DNA from: Candidatus Faecalibacterium gallistercoris
Lineage (GTDB): Bacteria; Bacillota; Clostridia; Oscillospirales; Ruminococcaceae
NCBI GenBank assembly: GCA_019116585.1
Contig: DXBJ01000067.1
Location: 1 to 60,176 of the forward strand
DNA length: 60,176 nucleotides
Reading direction: 5' to 3'
Every line of letters begins with the position of its first letter. Within the stretch, counting starts at the first letter, position 1. Of the stretch, positions 32,179 through 40,810 are shown in pieces. The position numbers and the translations under genes were made by a program. Under the pieces are notes generated by a model, which saw nothing but the letters and a program-made list of their open reading frames with translations, did no database searches and was not told the origin of the DNA.

Positions 32179-33042
32179 TCAGCCCTGGTTCAGGGGCTGG
32201 GCCTCGATGGCCTGGTCCATCATGGCGTTGTAGTCGTCGGTGGTCATGGTGGACAGCACTTCGTTGATGGCGTCCTTCAGGGCGGTGTTGCCCTTCTTCA
32301 GGGAGATGCCGATGTTGATCTCCTCCTCGCTGACCTCGAAGTCGCCCTCGCCGCCGCCAAAGTCCAGCAGCTGGAAGTCGGGGTAGGCCACCAGCGCCGC
32401 CTGAGCGGTGGGCCGGTCGGTGACGACGATGTCGCAGGCGCCGCTGTCCAGGGCCACCAGCATGGCGGGGGCGGTCTCCTGGGCGGGCAGGATGTTGGCG
32501 TTTTCGATCTGGGGCAGGCAGATGTCATACCAGATGGTGCCCAGCTGGCTGGTGCAGGTGGCGCCGGCCAGGTCGGCCACGCTGGCGGCGGAAGCGTAGG
32601 GGCTGTCCTTCTTCACCAGGGTGACGATGGAGGCGTAGTAGTAGGGGTCCGAAAAGTCCACCTGCTGGGCCCGCTCGCTGGTGATGGACTGGCCGGCGAT
32701 GACGCAGTCCACGTCGCCGCTCTTGACGGCGGGCACCAGGCTGTCCCAGTCCAGCTTGACGATCCGGACTTCCTGGCCCAGGGCCTCGGCGATCTTCTTG
32801 GCCATCATGACGTCGTAGCCGTAGGCGTAGTCGCTGGAATCACGGATCTGCACCGCGCCGTTGGAGTCGTCGGTCTGGGTCCAGTTGTAGGGGGCGTAGG
32901 CGCACTCCATGGCCACCGTCAGAGTGGAGGGGTCGCCGTCTCCGTCGGGCACATCCGAAGCGGCGGTGCTGCCGCCGCAGGCCGTCAGGCCGGCCAGCAT
33001 GACGGCGGCCAGGCCCAGGGCCAATGCTTTCATCTTTTTCAT
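32179..33042 (-). CDS. Polar amino acid ABC substrate-binding lipoprotein, 287 aa
   Basis: The lipoprotein signal MKKMKALALGLAAVMLAGLT ends in a lipobox with Cys near residue 22. The mature protein is a family 3 solute-binding domain: AMECAYAPYNWTQ at the ligand pocket, YGYDVMMAKKIAEALG, then DCVIAGQSITSERAQQVDFSDPYY. Its start has AAAGGAG upstream. It is first in its operon, behind a promoter and a leader terminator, so expression may depend on readthrough. Confidence 0.92.
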   Translation of the reverse strand: MKKMKALALGLAAVMLAGLTACGGSTAASDVPDGDGDPSTLTVAMECAYAPYNWTQTDDSNGAVQIRDSSDYAYGYDVMMAKKIAEALGQEVRIVKLDWDSLVPAVKSGDVDCVIAGQSITSERAQQVDFSDPYYYASIVTLVKKDSPYASAASVADLAGATCTSQLGTIWYDICLPQIENANILPAQETAPAMLVALDSGACDIVVTDRPTAQAALVAYPDFQLLDFGGGEGDFEVSEEEINIGISLKKGNTALKDAINEVLSTMTTDDYNAMMDQAIEAQPLNQG

Positions 33043-33081
33043 TTGGATCGTTCTCCTTTTCCCAAAAACCCTTCTTGCCAC

Positions 33082-33111
33082 AAAAAAACCGGCATCCTTG
33101 CGGGATACCGG
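33082..33111 (-). terminator. Intrinsic terminator inside the leader of the ABC operon (attenuator candidate)
   Basis: On the minus strand CCGGTATCC-CGCAA-GGATGCCGG is followed by seven T (33082-33088). It lies between the promoter (33181-33209) and the start codon (33042), so most transcripts would stop unless it is bypassed. I see no T-box, no known riboswitch and no obvious leader peptide upstream. Confidence 0.75.
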
Positions 33112-33180
33112 GTCTTGAGGCTGCGTAAAAAGCTGTCGTCCGGCGCAGGCCGATGCCGCGCCGTCGCGGCTCCTTGTGCT

Positions 33181-33209
33181 ATTGTATTCATCTATAATGG
33201 TTTTGTCAA
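33181..33209 (-). promoter_or_regulatory. Sigma-A promoter of the polar amino acid ABC operon
   Basis: On the minus strand TTGACA (complement of 33204-33209), a 17-base spacer and TACAAT (complement of 33181-33186) are seen. It is back to back with the gltX promoter 31 bases away. Confidence 0.85.
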
Positions 33210-33239
33210 GGGGAAACCGCCACTTGCCCCCGGGAATGA

Positions 33240-33268
33240 TTGACAAACGCCCCCCGAGCGGGTAAACT
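33240..33268 (+). promoter_or_regulatory. Sigma-A promoter of gltX
   Basis: TTGACA (33240-33245), a 17-base spacer and TAAACT (33263-33268) lie about 100 bases before the ATG. The leader holds short hairpins but no T-box. Confidence 0.75.
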
Positions 33269-33369
33269 ATGTATCGGAACGTCCAGGCCGGACGGCAAGC
33301 GCCACGGTCTGGACACAACTCTTTGTGTGAGAACGCTGTTTTGCAGCCTGCGGATAGAGGAGATAGACC

Positions 33370-34848
33370 ATGGAACAGAAAGTACGTACCCGCTTCGCCC
33401 CGTCCCCCACGGGGTATATGCACGTGGGCAACCTGCGCACCGCCCTGTACGCCTACCTGACGGCCAAGCACGCCGGGGGCACCTTCATCCTGCGCATCGA
33501 GGACACCGACCAGGAGCGCTATGTGGAGGGTGCGGTGGACGTGATCTACGACACCTGCCGGGAGGCCGGCCTGCTGTGGGACGAGGGCCCCGATGTGGGC
33601 GGCCCGGTGGGCCCCTATGTCCAGAGCGAGCGGATGGGCCTGTTCAAGCAGTATGCCGAACAGCTGGTGGCGGACGGCAAGGCCTACTACTGCTTTTGCA
33701 CCAGCGAGCGGCTGGACGCTCTCCACGCCGAGCAGCGGGCCCGGGGCGAGATGACCCACTACGACGGCTGCTGCCGCGACCTGCCCGCCGAGGAGGTGCG
33801 CCGCCGCCTGGCCGCCGGGGAGCCCTACGTCATCCGGCAGAAGATCCCCCGCACCGGCGTCACCAGCTTTGACGACCTGGTCTACGGCCACATCGAGGTG
33901 AACAACAGCGAGATGGACGACCAGATCCTGATCAAGAGCGACGGGATGCCCACCTACAACTTTGCCAACGTGGTGGACGACCACCTGATGGGGATCACCC
34001 ATGTGATCCGCGGCAGCGAGTACCTGTCCTCCACCCCCAAGTACAACCTGCTGTACGAGGCGTTTGGCTGGGAGATCCCGGTCTATATCCACTGCCCCCC
34101 GGTGATGAAGGACGCCCAGAACAAGCTGTCCAAGCGCAACGGCGACGCCAGCTACCAGGACCTGATCGCCAAGGGCTGCCTGCCCCAGGCCATCCTGAAC
34201 TATATCTGCCTGCTGGGCTGGAGCCCGAAGGGCGAGTACGCCGAGCAGGAGATCTTCTCCCTGCCCGAGCTGGTCCGCATCTGGGACCCGGCGGGCATCT
34301 CGAAGTCCCCGGCCATCTTCGACCCCCTCAAGCTGCGGGCCATCAACGCCGAGTATATCCGCCGCCTCTCCCCCGAGGAGTTCCGCCGGAAGGCCGAGCC
34401 CTGGATCGACAGCGCCGTCCACTGCCCCATCAACAAGGAGCTGCTGTGCGCCAACCTCCAGCCCCGGTGCGAGATGTTCAGCGACATCCCGCCCCAGATC
34501 GACTTTTTCGACGCCCTGCCCGACTACGACCTGAGCCTGTACGCCAACAAAAAGCAAAAGACCACCCCGGCCTCCGCCCTGGAGGCCCTCACCGCCCTGG
34601 AGCTGCTGCTCTCGGACGAGGGCACCGACTACGGCGACCGGGACGGCCTGTTCGACGCCTGCAAGGCTCTGGCCGAGCGGATGGAGCACAAGAACGGCTG
34701 GCTGCTGTACCCCCTGGGCATCGCCCTGTCGGGCAAGCAGCGCACCCCCGGCGGCGGCGTGGACCTGGCCTGCATGATGGGCCGGGACAAGACCGTCCAG
34801 CGGCTGCGCACCGCCATCGACCGGCTCCGCGCCGCGGCGCAGGAATAA
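33370..34848 (+). CDS. gltX: Glutamyl-tRNA synthetase, 492 aa
   Basis: The class I signature is FAPSPTGYMHVGNLRTAL with HVGN as the HIGH motif, and KLSKRNGD is the KMSKS motif. The C-terminal alpha-helical anticodon-binding domain is complete. The length is normal. It charges tRNA-Glu, and in most Clostridia without GlnRS it also mischarges tRNA-Gln for later amidation. GAGGAG precedes the ATG. It is monocistronic, ending in a strong terminator. Confidence 0.95.
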   Translation: MEQKVRTRFAPSPTGYMHVGNLRTALYAYLTAKHAGGTFILRIEDTDQERYVEGAVDVIYDTCREAGLLWDEGPDVGGPVGPYVQSERMGLFKQYAEQLVADGKAYYCFCTSERLDALHAEQRARGEMTHYDGCCRDLPAEEVRRRLAAGEPYVIRQKIPRTGVTSFDDLVYGHIEVNNSEMDDQILIKSDGMPTYNFANVVDDHLMGITHVIRGSEYLSSTPKYNLLYEAFGWEIPVYIHCPPVMKDAQNKLSKRNGDASYQDLIAKGCLPQAILNYICLLGWSPKGEYAEQEIFSLPELVRIWDPAGISKSPAIFDPLKLRAINAEYIRRLSPEEFRRKAEPWIDSAVHCPINKELLCANLQPRCEMFSDIPPQIDFFDALPDYDLSLYANKKQKTTPASALEALTALELLLSDEGTDYGDRDGLFDACKALAERMEHKNGWLLYPLGIALSGKQRTPGGGVDLACMMGRDKTVQRLRTAIDRLRAAAQE

Positions 34849-34877
34849 GGGCATAAACCCGCCCATTGCACAAAAAA

Positions 34878-34919
34878 GGACCCCTGCACGGCCAAAAAAC
34901 GGCCTTGCAGGGGTCTTTT
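34878..34919 (+). terminator. Intrinsic terminator of gltX
   Basis: GACCCCTGCA and TGCAGGGGTC pair around an inner CGGCC/GGCC stem, followed by TTTTG. Confidence 0.85.
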
Positions 34920-35037
34920 GCACTTCTTTTGCCTGTTTGGGTCGTTCCTGCTTTCTGCGGCAAAAAGCGCGGCCCGGCCCTGCTACAGTATATGCACAGG
35001 CCGGGCCGGACATGACAGAGAACAGGGGGCAAAGTGT

Positions 35038-37347
35038 ATGGAAAAAAGTTTTGTGGGTTTTGGGCCGGGCAGCAGCCCGCTGCCGGTGCGCATCCAGGAC
35101 GGGACCGAGGCGCTCATCCGCCGGGGGCGGGGCCGCGCGGCCCTGCGGCAGCTGGGCGGCCTGGCGGCCGGCCTTGCCGCCGGGTGGGCGGTGCTGTACG
35201 GGCAGCTGTGCCCCTTTGGGCTGGGCCTGGTGCTGGGCCTGGGGGAGGACTGCTTTGCCGCCTGCGGGGCGGGGGCCGTGCTGGCCCTGCTGCTGCGGGG
35301 GCAGGGGGTGCGGGCGGTCTGCCTGATCTGCGCCATCGGCGGGGCGGTGGTGGCCCGGTGGCTGTGGCCCCGGCGGTATCTGCCGGCGGCCCTGGCCGGG
35401 TGCATCCTGCTGATGGGCAGCGCCTATTGCTTCAAAACGTACATCGGCGGGGACGGGCTGTTGTTCTCGGGGGCGGACGCGGTGCTGGCCGCCGGCATGG
35501 GGTACGTGCTGCGCCGTTCCCCCGCCGAAAAACAGGGGGCAGGGCGCCTGGTGGTGGTCCTGTGCGGGGCAGCGGCCCTGGGCAGCCTGTGGCTGGGGCC
35601 GGTCTGCCTGGGGGTGACCGGCGCGGTGGTGTACACCCTGGTCCTGGCCTGCCGGGGCAAGCTGCAGCCGGCCCTCAGCGGGGCGGCCGCAGCGGCCGCC
35701 GGCCTGTGCGGCGCCGACCCGGCCCTGGCCTGCAGCGGGGTGGGCCTGTGCTGCGGGGCGGCTCTGGGCCTGCTGGCCCAGGGGGACAAGCTGGTCTGCA
35801 TCGCCTTTTACATGGGCGGGACCCTGGCCGGGGTGCTGGCAGTCCAGCCGCCCGGAGCGGCCTTTGGCTGCCTGGCGGCCCTGGGGCTGGGGGCGGGGGC
35901 CTGCCTGCTGGTGCCCCGGCGGCTCCTGCTGCGGGACCCCAGCCTGGACAGCGACCCCGCGGAGGGGGCCCGCCGGCCCCAGCTGTCGGCGGCGGCCACC
36001 CGGCTGAACGCGGCGGCCGAGAGCCTGTCCAGCCTGGCGGACACGGTGAACAAAGTCTACGAGGGGCTGCCCCGCCGCCAGGAGGGCTGGCGCTGGGTGA
36101 TCGACGCCGCCCACGACGGGCTGTGCGCCAACTGCGGCCGCCGGGAAGCCTGCTGGAAAGAGGAATACGCCGTCACCATGGCGGGCTTCGAGGCCATGCG
36201 CCCCATTCTGGAAGAAAAACAGCAGCTGGAAGCGCAGGACCTGCCGGGGCAGCTGTCCCGCTGCATCCACCCGGCAGCCCTGTCGGGTGCGGTGACCCGT
36301 GCCTTTGCCCTGTACAAGAGCAGGCAGGAGGCCCGGGTCCACGCCGAGGCCATGCGCACCGCCCTCACCGAACAGTACAGCGCGGTGGCCCAGGCCCTCA
36401 GCGCCCTGGGGGACCAGATCGGCAGCCCCGGCAGCCCCGAGCCCTACAAGTCGGGCCGGGTGGCGGCCTTCTTCTCCTCGCTGGGGATGCCGCCGCTGGA
36501 GTGCGCCGTCACCCTGGACGACCTGGGGCGGACCCGGGCGGCCGTCACCCTGCCGCGGGCCCGGTTCAGCCAGGGGGAGCTGTCGGCGCTGGCGGGGGAG
36601 GTGGGGCGGCTGTGCCGCCGCAGTTTCGAGACGCCCCAAAAGCTGAGCTGCAAAGGGGTGACCACCCTGCTGTTCACCGAAAAGCCGCTGCTGCGGGCCC
36701 TCTTCGGGTGGGCCGGGGCGGCGGCCCAGGGGGAGGTGTCGGGGGATGCGGTCCAGCAGTTCTGCAGCCCCACCGCCGCCCAGATGATCTTGTGCGACGG
36801 GATGGGCACCGGCCGGCCCGCCGCCGTGGACGGCAACCTGGCCGCCGACCTGACCGGGCGGCTGTTGCGGGCGGGCTTTACCGCCGAGCTGGCGGCCCGG
36901 CTGGTGAACGTGGCCCTGGCCCTCAAGAGCGAGGACGAGAGCGGGGCCACCCTGGACCTGCTCAGCGTGGACCTTTACACCGGCGCGGCCCGGATCTTCA
37001 AGGCGGGGGCGGCCCCCGGCTTCATCGTCCACGAGGGGCATGCCCGGACGGTGGGGGAGGCAGGGCTGCCGGTGGGGGTGCTGGGGGGCGTCAACGGCCA
37101 GAGCAAGATGGTCCGCCTGGCTGCCGGCGACCTGGCCGTCCTGGTGTCGGACGGGCTGCTGGTGGACGGCCCCGGCTGGGTGCTCAAGCAGCTGGAGCTG
37201 GCGGCCGCCGGGACCGACACCCCCGAGCGGATCGCCCAGGACCTGGTGGAGACCGCCCGGGCCCGGGCCAGCCAGTCCGGCCGGCCCGACGACATCACCG
37301 CCGCCGTCCTCCGGCTGGAGCGGTACGGCGCATTCCCCGGGGAATAA
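35038..37347 (+). CDS. spoIIE: Stage II sporulation protein E (SpoIIE) phosphatase, 769 aa
   Basis: The first 320 residues hold about ten membrane segments, the central region (about 320-560) is the SpoIIE oligomerisation domain with a CANCGRREACWKEEY cysteine motif, and the C terminus is a PP2C-type phosphatase with CDGMGTGRPA and a final PDDITAAVLRL metal-binding motif. In Bacillus SpoIIE dephosphorylates SpoIIAA and activates sigma-F in the forespore. The protein looks complete, so the organism may sporulate or have kept part of the programme. No spoIIA or sigma-F gene is in the window. I chose the ATG at 35038 with CAGGGGG upstream. Confidence 0.9.
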   Translation: MEKSFVGFGPGSSPLPVRIQDGTEALIRRGRGRAALRQLGGLAAGLAAGWAVLYGQLCPFGLGLVLGLGEDCFAACGAGAVLALLLRGQGVRAVCLICAIGGAVVARWLWPRRYLPAALAGCILLMGSAYCFKTYIGGDGLLFSGADAVLAAGMGYVLRRSPAEKQGAGRLVVVLCGAAALGSLWLGPVCLGVTGAVVYTLVLACRGKLQPALSGAAAAAAGLCGADPALACSGVGLCCGAALGLLAQGDKLVCIAFYMGGTLAGVLAVQPPGAAFGCLAALGLGAGACLLVPRRLLLRDPSLDSDPAEGARRPQLSAAATRLNAAAESLSSLADTVNKVYEGLPRRQEGWRWVIDAAHDGLCANCGRREACWKEEYAVTMAGFEAMRPILEEKQQLEAQDLPGQLSRCIHPAALSGAVTRAFALYKSRQEARVHAEAMRTALTEQYSAVAQALSALGDQIGSPGSPEPYKSGRVAAFFSSLGMPPLECAVTLDDLGRTRAAVTLPRARFSQGELSALAGEVGRLCRRSFETPQKLSCKGVTTLLFTEKPLLRALFGWAGAAAQGEVSGDAVQQFCSPTAAQMILCDGMGTGRPAAVDGNLAADLTGRLLRAGFTAELAARLVNVALALKSEDESGATLDLLSVDLYTGAARIFKAGAAPGFIVHEGHARTVGEAGLPVGVLGGVNGQSKMVRLAAGDLAVLVSDGLLVDGPGWVLKQLELAAAGTDTPERIAQDLVETARARASQSGRPDDITAAVLRLERYGAFPGE

Positions 37348-37348
37348 G

Positions 37349-37468
37349 CAGCAAAAAAGCCCGTCCGGGCCGGGGCGCAGACGGGGTCCATACAGGAAAA
37401 TTTGGCGTTGAGAGTGTGCAGGGCGGGCAGGCCGTGTGCGCGGTTCAACGCCAAATTTTGTCTAAAAG
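37349..37468 (-). repeat. Partial reversed copy (D) of the dispersed hairpin element
   Basis: On the minus strand, module 4 (arms AAAATTTGGCGTTGA and TCAACGCCAAATTTT, 37396-37468) is followed by CCTGTATGG and a terminator-like module 5 (CCCGTC/GACGGGC plus TTTTTT, about 37352-37386). It lies just 3' of the small minus-strand gene at 37493-37627, so it is in that gene's sense orientation. Confidence 0.7.
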
Positions 37469-37492
37469 GGGATGCCGGTGGGGGCGGGCCGG

Positions 37493-37627
37493 TCACTGCT
37501 CTTCGGCCTCGCCGCCATAGATGCGGATATAGTGGGGAGCGTTTTTGGCCTGGCAGAACAGCAGCAGGGCCGTGGCGGCGACGGCAAGGGCCGTGAGGGT
37601 GACGAGCATCGCTTTGAGAACTTTCAT
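37493..37627 (-). CDS. Small membrane-anchored peptide, 44 aa
   Basis: The ATG follows GGAGG by 7 bases, a consensus promoter lies about 90 bases upstream, and a terminator-bearing repeat follows, so a real gene is likely despite its size. Residues 5-25 form one membrane helix (LKAMLVTLTALAVAATALLL). The short tail NAPHYIRIYGGEAEEQ is polar and acidic. I recognise no family. It might be a small regulator or a subunit of a membrane complex. It is divergent from the rnf operon across 331 bases that hold only the two promoters and AT-rich sequence. Confidence 0.65.
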   Translation of the reverse strand: MKVLKAMLVTLTALAVAATALLLFCQAKNAPHYIRIYGGEAEEQ

Positions 37628-37712
37628 GTCTGGACCTCCTACGATCAAGATGCAAAGCGGGCGGGCAGAGACGCGCCCGCCGGCGTTCCGTTCGGAGCGG
37701 ATGATTATTTAT

Positions 37713-37741
37713 AGTATAGCATATTCGGAGGCGGATAGCAA
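37713..37741 (-). promoter_or_regulatory. Promoter of the 44-aa peptide gene
   Basis: On the minus strand TTGCTA (complement of 37736-37741), a 17-base spacer and TATACT with a TGC extension (complement of 37713-37718) are seen. Confidence 0.7.
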
Positions 37742-37833
37742 ACCAAAGCCTCCGGGGAGGGAAGTATACAAGATTTTGTTAAAACTAACTCTAAAATTTT
37801 TTCTCTTTCAACAACTTTTTAGTGCGTTGGGCG

Positions 37834-37861
37834 TTGACTTAAGGCCGGGAAATGATACAAT
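37834..37861 (+). promoter_or_regulatory. Promoter of the rnf operon
   Basis: TTGACT (37834-37839), a 16-base spacer and TACAAT (37856-37861) lie about 98 bases before rnfC. The stretch before it (37780-37820) is AT-rich and may act as an UP element. Confidence 0.65.
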
Positions 37862-37958
37862 AAAATATATCAGCAAGAAGCTGCCCGGGGGATGCTGTGC
37901 CTTTTTGCAGGCCGGCGCACCCTGCGGCAAGAAAGCAGAATGGGGGATTGTATAGTTC

Positions 37959-39281
37959 ATGTTGAACAAGCTGAAACGTGCGGCGCTTGGCGCACATACG
38001 CCGCATGACAAAGCGACCGCTGCCAGCAAGCCCGTCCCGATGCCCCTGCCCAAGCAGGTGCGCATCCTGATGAGCCAGCACATCGGCGCCCCGGCGAAAG
38101 CCACGGTCAAAAAGGGCGACGAGGTCTGCGTTGGCACGCTGATCGGCGAGGCAGGGGGCTTCGTCTCGGCCAACATCCACTCCAGCGTGTCGGGCAAGGT
38201 GTCGGCGGTCGAGCCGTTCCGCCTGGCAAACGGTAAGCTGTGCGACTCGGTGGTCATCCAGACCGACGGCAAGCAGACGGTGGACCCGTCCATCCAGCCG
38301 CCCGTCGTGACCGACAAAGCCAGCTTCCTGGCCGCCGTGCGGGCCAGCGGGCTGGTGGGCCTGGGCGGCGCAGGCTTCCCCACCGATGTGAAGCTGCAGC
38401 CCAAGAGCCCGGTGGACACCCTGCTGATCAACGCCTCCGAGTGCGAGGTCTGGCTGACCAGCGACACCCAGGAGATGCTGACCTGCCCCGACGACATCGT
38501 CCGCGGCATCCAGGCGGTGCTCCAGTATACCGGCATCCCGCGCTGCATCATCGGCATTGAAAAGAACAAGCCCGAGTGCATCGACCTGCTGTGCCAAAAG
38601 ACGGGCGGCATCGCCAACATCGACGTCAAGCCCCTGCCCAGCGTGTACGGCACCGGCGCGGAGCTGATCCTGATCGAAAAGTGCCTGGGCCGCGAGGTGC
38701 CCCACGGCGGCCTGCCCGCCGACGCCGGCGCCATCGTCATGAACGTGACGTCGGTCAGCATGCTGGGCAAATACCTGGCCACCGGCATGCCGGTGGTGGA
38801 GCGGATCGTCACCGTGGACGGTGACGCCTGCGCCAAGCCTCAGAACCTGATCGTCCCGGTGGGCGCCTCCTACCAGGACGTGATCGACGCCGCCGGCCTC
38901 AAGCCGGACGTCACCCTGGGCAAGGTCATCGCCGGCGGCGCCATGATGGGCCCCGCCGTGGAGGACCTGAACTACCCCACCACCAAGACCACCGGCGGCC
39001 TGATCCTGCTCAGCGAGGCCAGCGCCGCCCAGCCCGCGGCCGAGCCCTGCATCCGCTGCGGCCGCTGCATCGAGTACTGCCCCATGGGCCTGGCCCCGGT
39101 GGAGGTCAACGCCGCTTACAGCGCCCGCGACGTCAAGGAGCTGGGCAAGCTGCACGTGGACTACTGCTTCAACTGCGGCTCCTGCTCGTTTGTCTGCCCG
39201 GCCAAGCGCCCCTGCACCCAGATGATGAGCCTGGCCAAGGCGTATTACCTGAATGAGATCAAAAAAGGAGGCAATAAGTAA
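37959..39281 (+). CDS. rnfC: Rnf complex subunit RnfC, 440 aa
   Basis: The barrel-like N terminus, the NADH/FMN-binding GLGGAGFPTDVK and the two [4Fe-4S] motifs CIRCGRCIEYCP and CFNCGSCSFVCP define RnfC. It is a cytoplasm-facing peripheral subunit that exchanges electrons with NAD. Rnf couples ferredoxin oxidation and NAD reduction to export of sodium or protons. The family motif NASECEPYL reads NASECEVWL here. It is the first of six genes in the order C-D-G-E-A-B, the common bacterial order in Clostridia. Confidence 0.95.
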   Translation: MLNKLKRAALGAHTPHDKATAASKPVPMPLPKQVRILMSQHIGAPAKATVKKGDEVCVGTLIGEAGGFVSANIHSSVSGKVSAVEPFRLANGKLCDSVVIQTDGKQTVDPSIQPPVVTDKASFLAAVRASGLVGLGGAGFPTDVKLQPKSPVDTLLINASECEVWLTSDTQEMLTCPDDIVRGIQAVLQYTGIPRCIIGIEKNKPECIDLLCQKTGGIANIDVKPLPSVYGTGAELILIEKCLGREVPHGGLPADAGAIVMNVTSVSMLGKYLATGMPVVERIVTVDGDACAKPQNLIVPVGASYQDVIDAAGLKPDVTLGKVIAGGAMMGPAVEDLNYPTTKTTGGLILLSEASAAQPAAEPCIRCGRCIEYCPMGLAPVEVNAAYSARDVKELGKLHVDYCFNCGSCSFVCPAKRPCTQMMSLAKAYYLNEIKKGGNK

Positions 39282-39283
39282 AA

Positions 39284-40246
39284 ATGGATACAAAGCTTAT
39301 TGTTTCGGCCTCCCCCCATGTCCGCTCGGATGAGACCACCCGGAGCCTGATGGCCAACGTCATCGTGGCTTTGTGCCCCAGCGTGGTGGCCTCGGCGGTC
39401 ATCTTCGGGATGCGCGCTCTGCTGGTCACCGCCTTCTCGGTGGTGTTCTGCGTGGCGCTGGAGTGGCTGTACTGCAAGCTGCTCAAGCGGCCCAACCCCA
39501 TCGGCGATCTGTCCGCCGTGGTCACCGGCATCATCCTGGCCATGAACGTCCCCGTCGGGATGCCTCTGGGCCAGATAGCGGTGGGCTGCGTGGCGGCCAT
39601 CATCGTCACCAAGCAGCTGTTCGGCGGCATCGGCATGAACTTTGCCAACCCCGCCCTGGTGGGCCGCATCGTCCTGTTCATCAGCTTTGCCTCGGAGATG
39701 AACGCCTGGGTCTACCCCGACGCGGCAGTGGACCAGCTGGCCAGCGCCACCCCGCTGCAGGTGGCCGACCCCAGCCGCCTGAACCTGTTCGACCTGTTCA
39801 TGGGCATCCACGGCGGCGTCCTGGGTGAGACCTGCGCCCTGGCCATCCTGTTGGGCTTCGTCTACCTGGTGGTCACCAAGACCATCAGCCCTGCCATCCC
39901 GCTGACCTACGTGGGCAGCATGTTTGTGTTCTATCTGATCGCCACCCGCAGCCTCCACGAGAGCCTGGTGGAGGTGCTGAGCGGCGGCCTGCTGTTCGGC
40001 GCTGTGTTCATGGCCACCGACTACGTCACCAGCCCCTTTACCCTGAAGGGCAAGCTGTTCTACGGCGTCTGCCTGGGCCTTGTCACCTTTGCCATCCGTT
40101 ACTGGGGCAGCTACACCGAGGGCGTGTCCTTCGCGCTGCTGTTCATGAACCTGTGGGTGCCCTTCATCAATGACGCCACCCGCCAGACCCCGTACGGCTA
40201 TGTCAAGCCGGCCAAAAAGGCAGGAAAGGAGGGCGCTTCCAAATGA
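39284..40246 (+). CDS. rnfD: Rnf complex subunit RnfD, 320 aa
   Basis: The protein is highly hydrophobic, with eight to ten membrane segments and the family sequences LCPSVVAS, GIGMNFANPALVGR and MATDYVTSP. The Thr in the last motif is the likely site of covalent FMN attachment, as in the related NqrB. AAAGGAGG at the end of rnfC provides the ribosome site, and the start lies 2 bases after the rnfC stop. Confidence 0.95.
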   Translation: MDTKLIVSASPHVRSDETTRSLMANVIVALCPSVVASAVIFGMRALLVTAFSVVFCVALEWLYCKLLKRPNPIGDLSAVVTGIILAMNVPVGMPLGQIAVGCVAAIIVTKQLFGGIGMNFANPALVGRIVLFISFASEMNAWVYPDAAVDQLASATPLQVADPSRLNLFDLFMGIHGGVLGETCALAILLGFVYLVVTKTISPAIPLTYVGSMFVFYLIATRSLHESLVEVLSGGLLFGAVFMATDYVTSPFTLKGKLFYGVCLGLVTFAIRYWGSYTEGVSFALLFMNLWVPFINDATRQTPYGYVKPAKKAGKEGASK

Positions 40247-40791
40247 CGAAATCTTCGAATTGGGAGAGCACCATCAAGCCCATCCTGGTGCTGACCCTCA
40301 GCTCGCTGGTAGCCAGCCTGATGCTGGCCCTGGTCAACTCGGTCACGGCGCCTGTCATCGAGGCCAACCAGCGGGCCGCCACCCTGGTGGCCTATGTGGA
40401 GGTGCTGCCCACCGTCTCGGATGCCGCCGAGCTGGAGGAAGTTACCGACTACACCACCGCCGGCGTCACCGGCGCTGTCCGCGCCCCCGACGGCTCCATC
40501 GCCGTCCAGGCCTCCGAGAGCGGCTACAACGGCGGCATGGTCAACGTCATCATCGGCTTTGACACCACCGGCACCATGACCGGCATCCATGTGGACGCCT
40601 CGAGCCAGACCAGCGGCATCGGCACCAACGTGGCCCTGCCCGACTACCTGGCTCAGTTCGACGGGCTGACCGCCGAGGCCAACATCACCAAGGGCCAGGG
40701 CTACGATGCCGTGACCGGCGCGACCTACTCCACCGACGCCCTCTTTGCCGCCATCAACGACTGCATCAACTGCTACAACGAGCTCGCATAA
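40243..40791 (+). CDS. rnfG: Rnf complex subunit RnfG, 182 aa
   Basis: One N-terminal membrane anchor (about residues 13-37) is followed by an extracytoplasmic FMN-binding domain. The flavinylation motif TGATYST places the covalently modified Thr at about residue 161. An ApbE-type flavin transferase must be encoded elsewhere. The start overlaps the rnfD stop (ATGA). Confidence 0.95.
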   Translation: MTKSSNWESTIKPILVLTLSSLVASLMLALVNSVTAPVIEANQRAATLVAYVEVLPTVSDAAELEEVTDYTTAGVTGAVRAPDGSIAVQASESGYNGGMVNVIIGFDTTGTMTGIHVDASSQTSGIGTNVALPDYLAQFDGLTAEANITKGQGYDAVTGATYSTDALFAAINDCINCYNELA

Positions 40792-40810
40792 AGGAGGCTG
40801 AAACAATACA

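Noticed and set aside
32179-37041. 1620-codon minus-strand frame running from the binding-protein gene through gltX and spoIIE
   Set aside because: Only the last 287 codons (the binding lipoprotein, with its own ribosome site) make sense. The rest is antisense to gltX and spoIIE.
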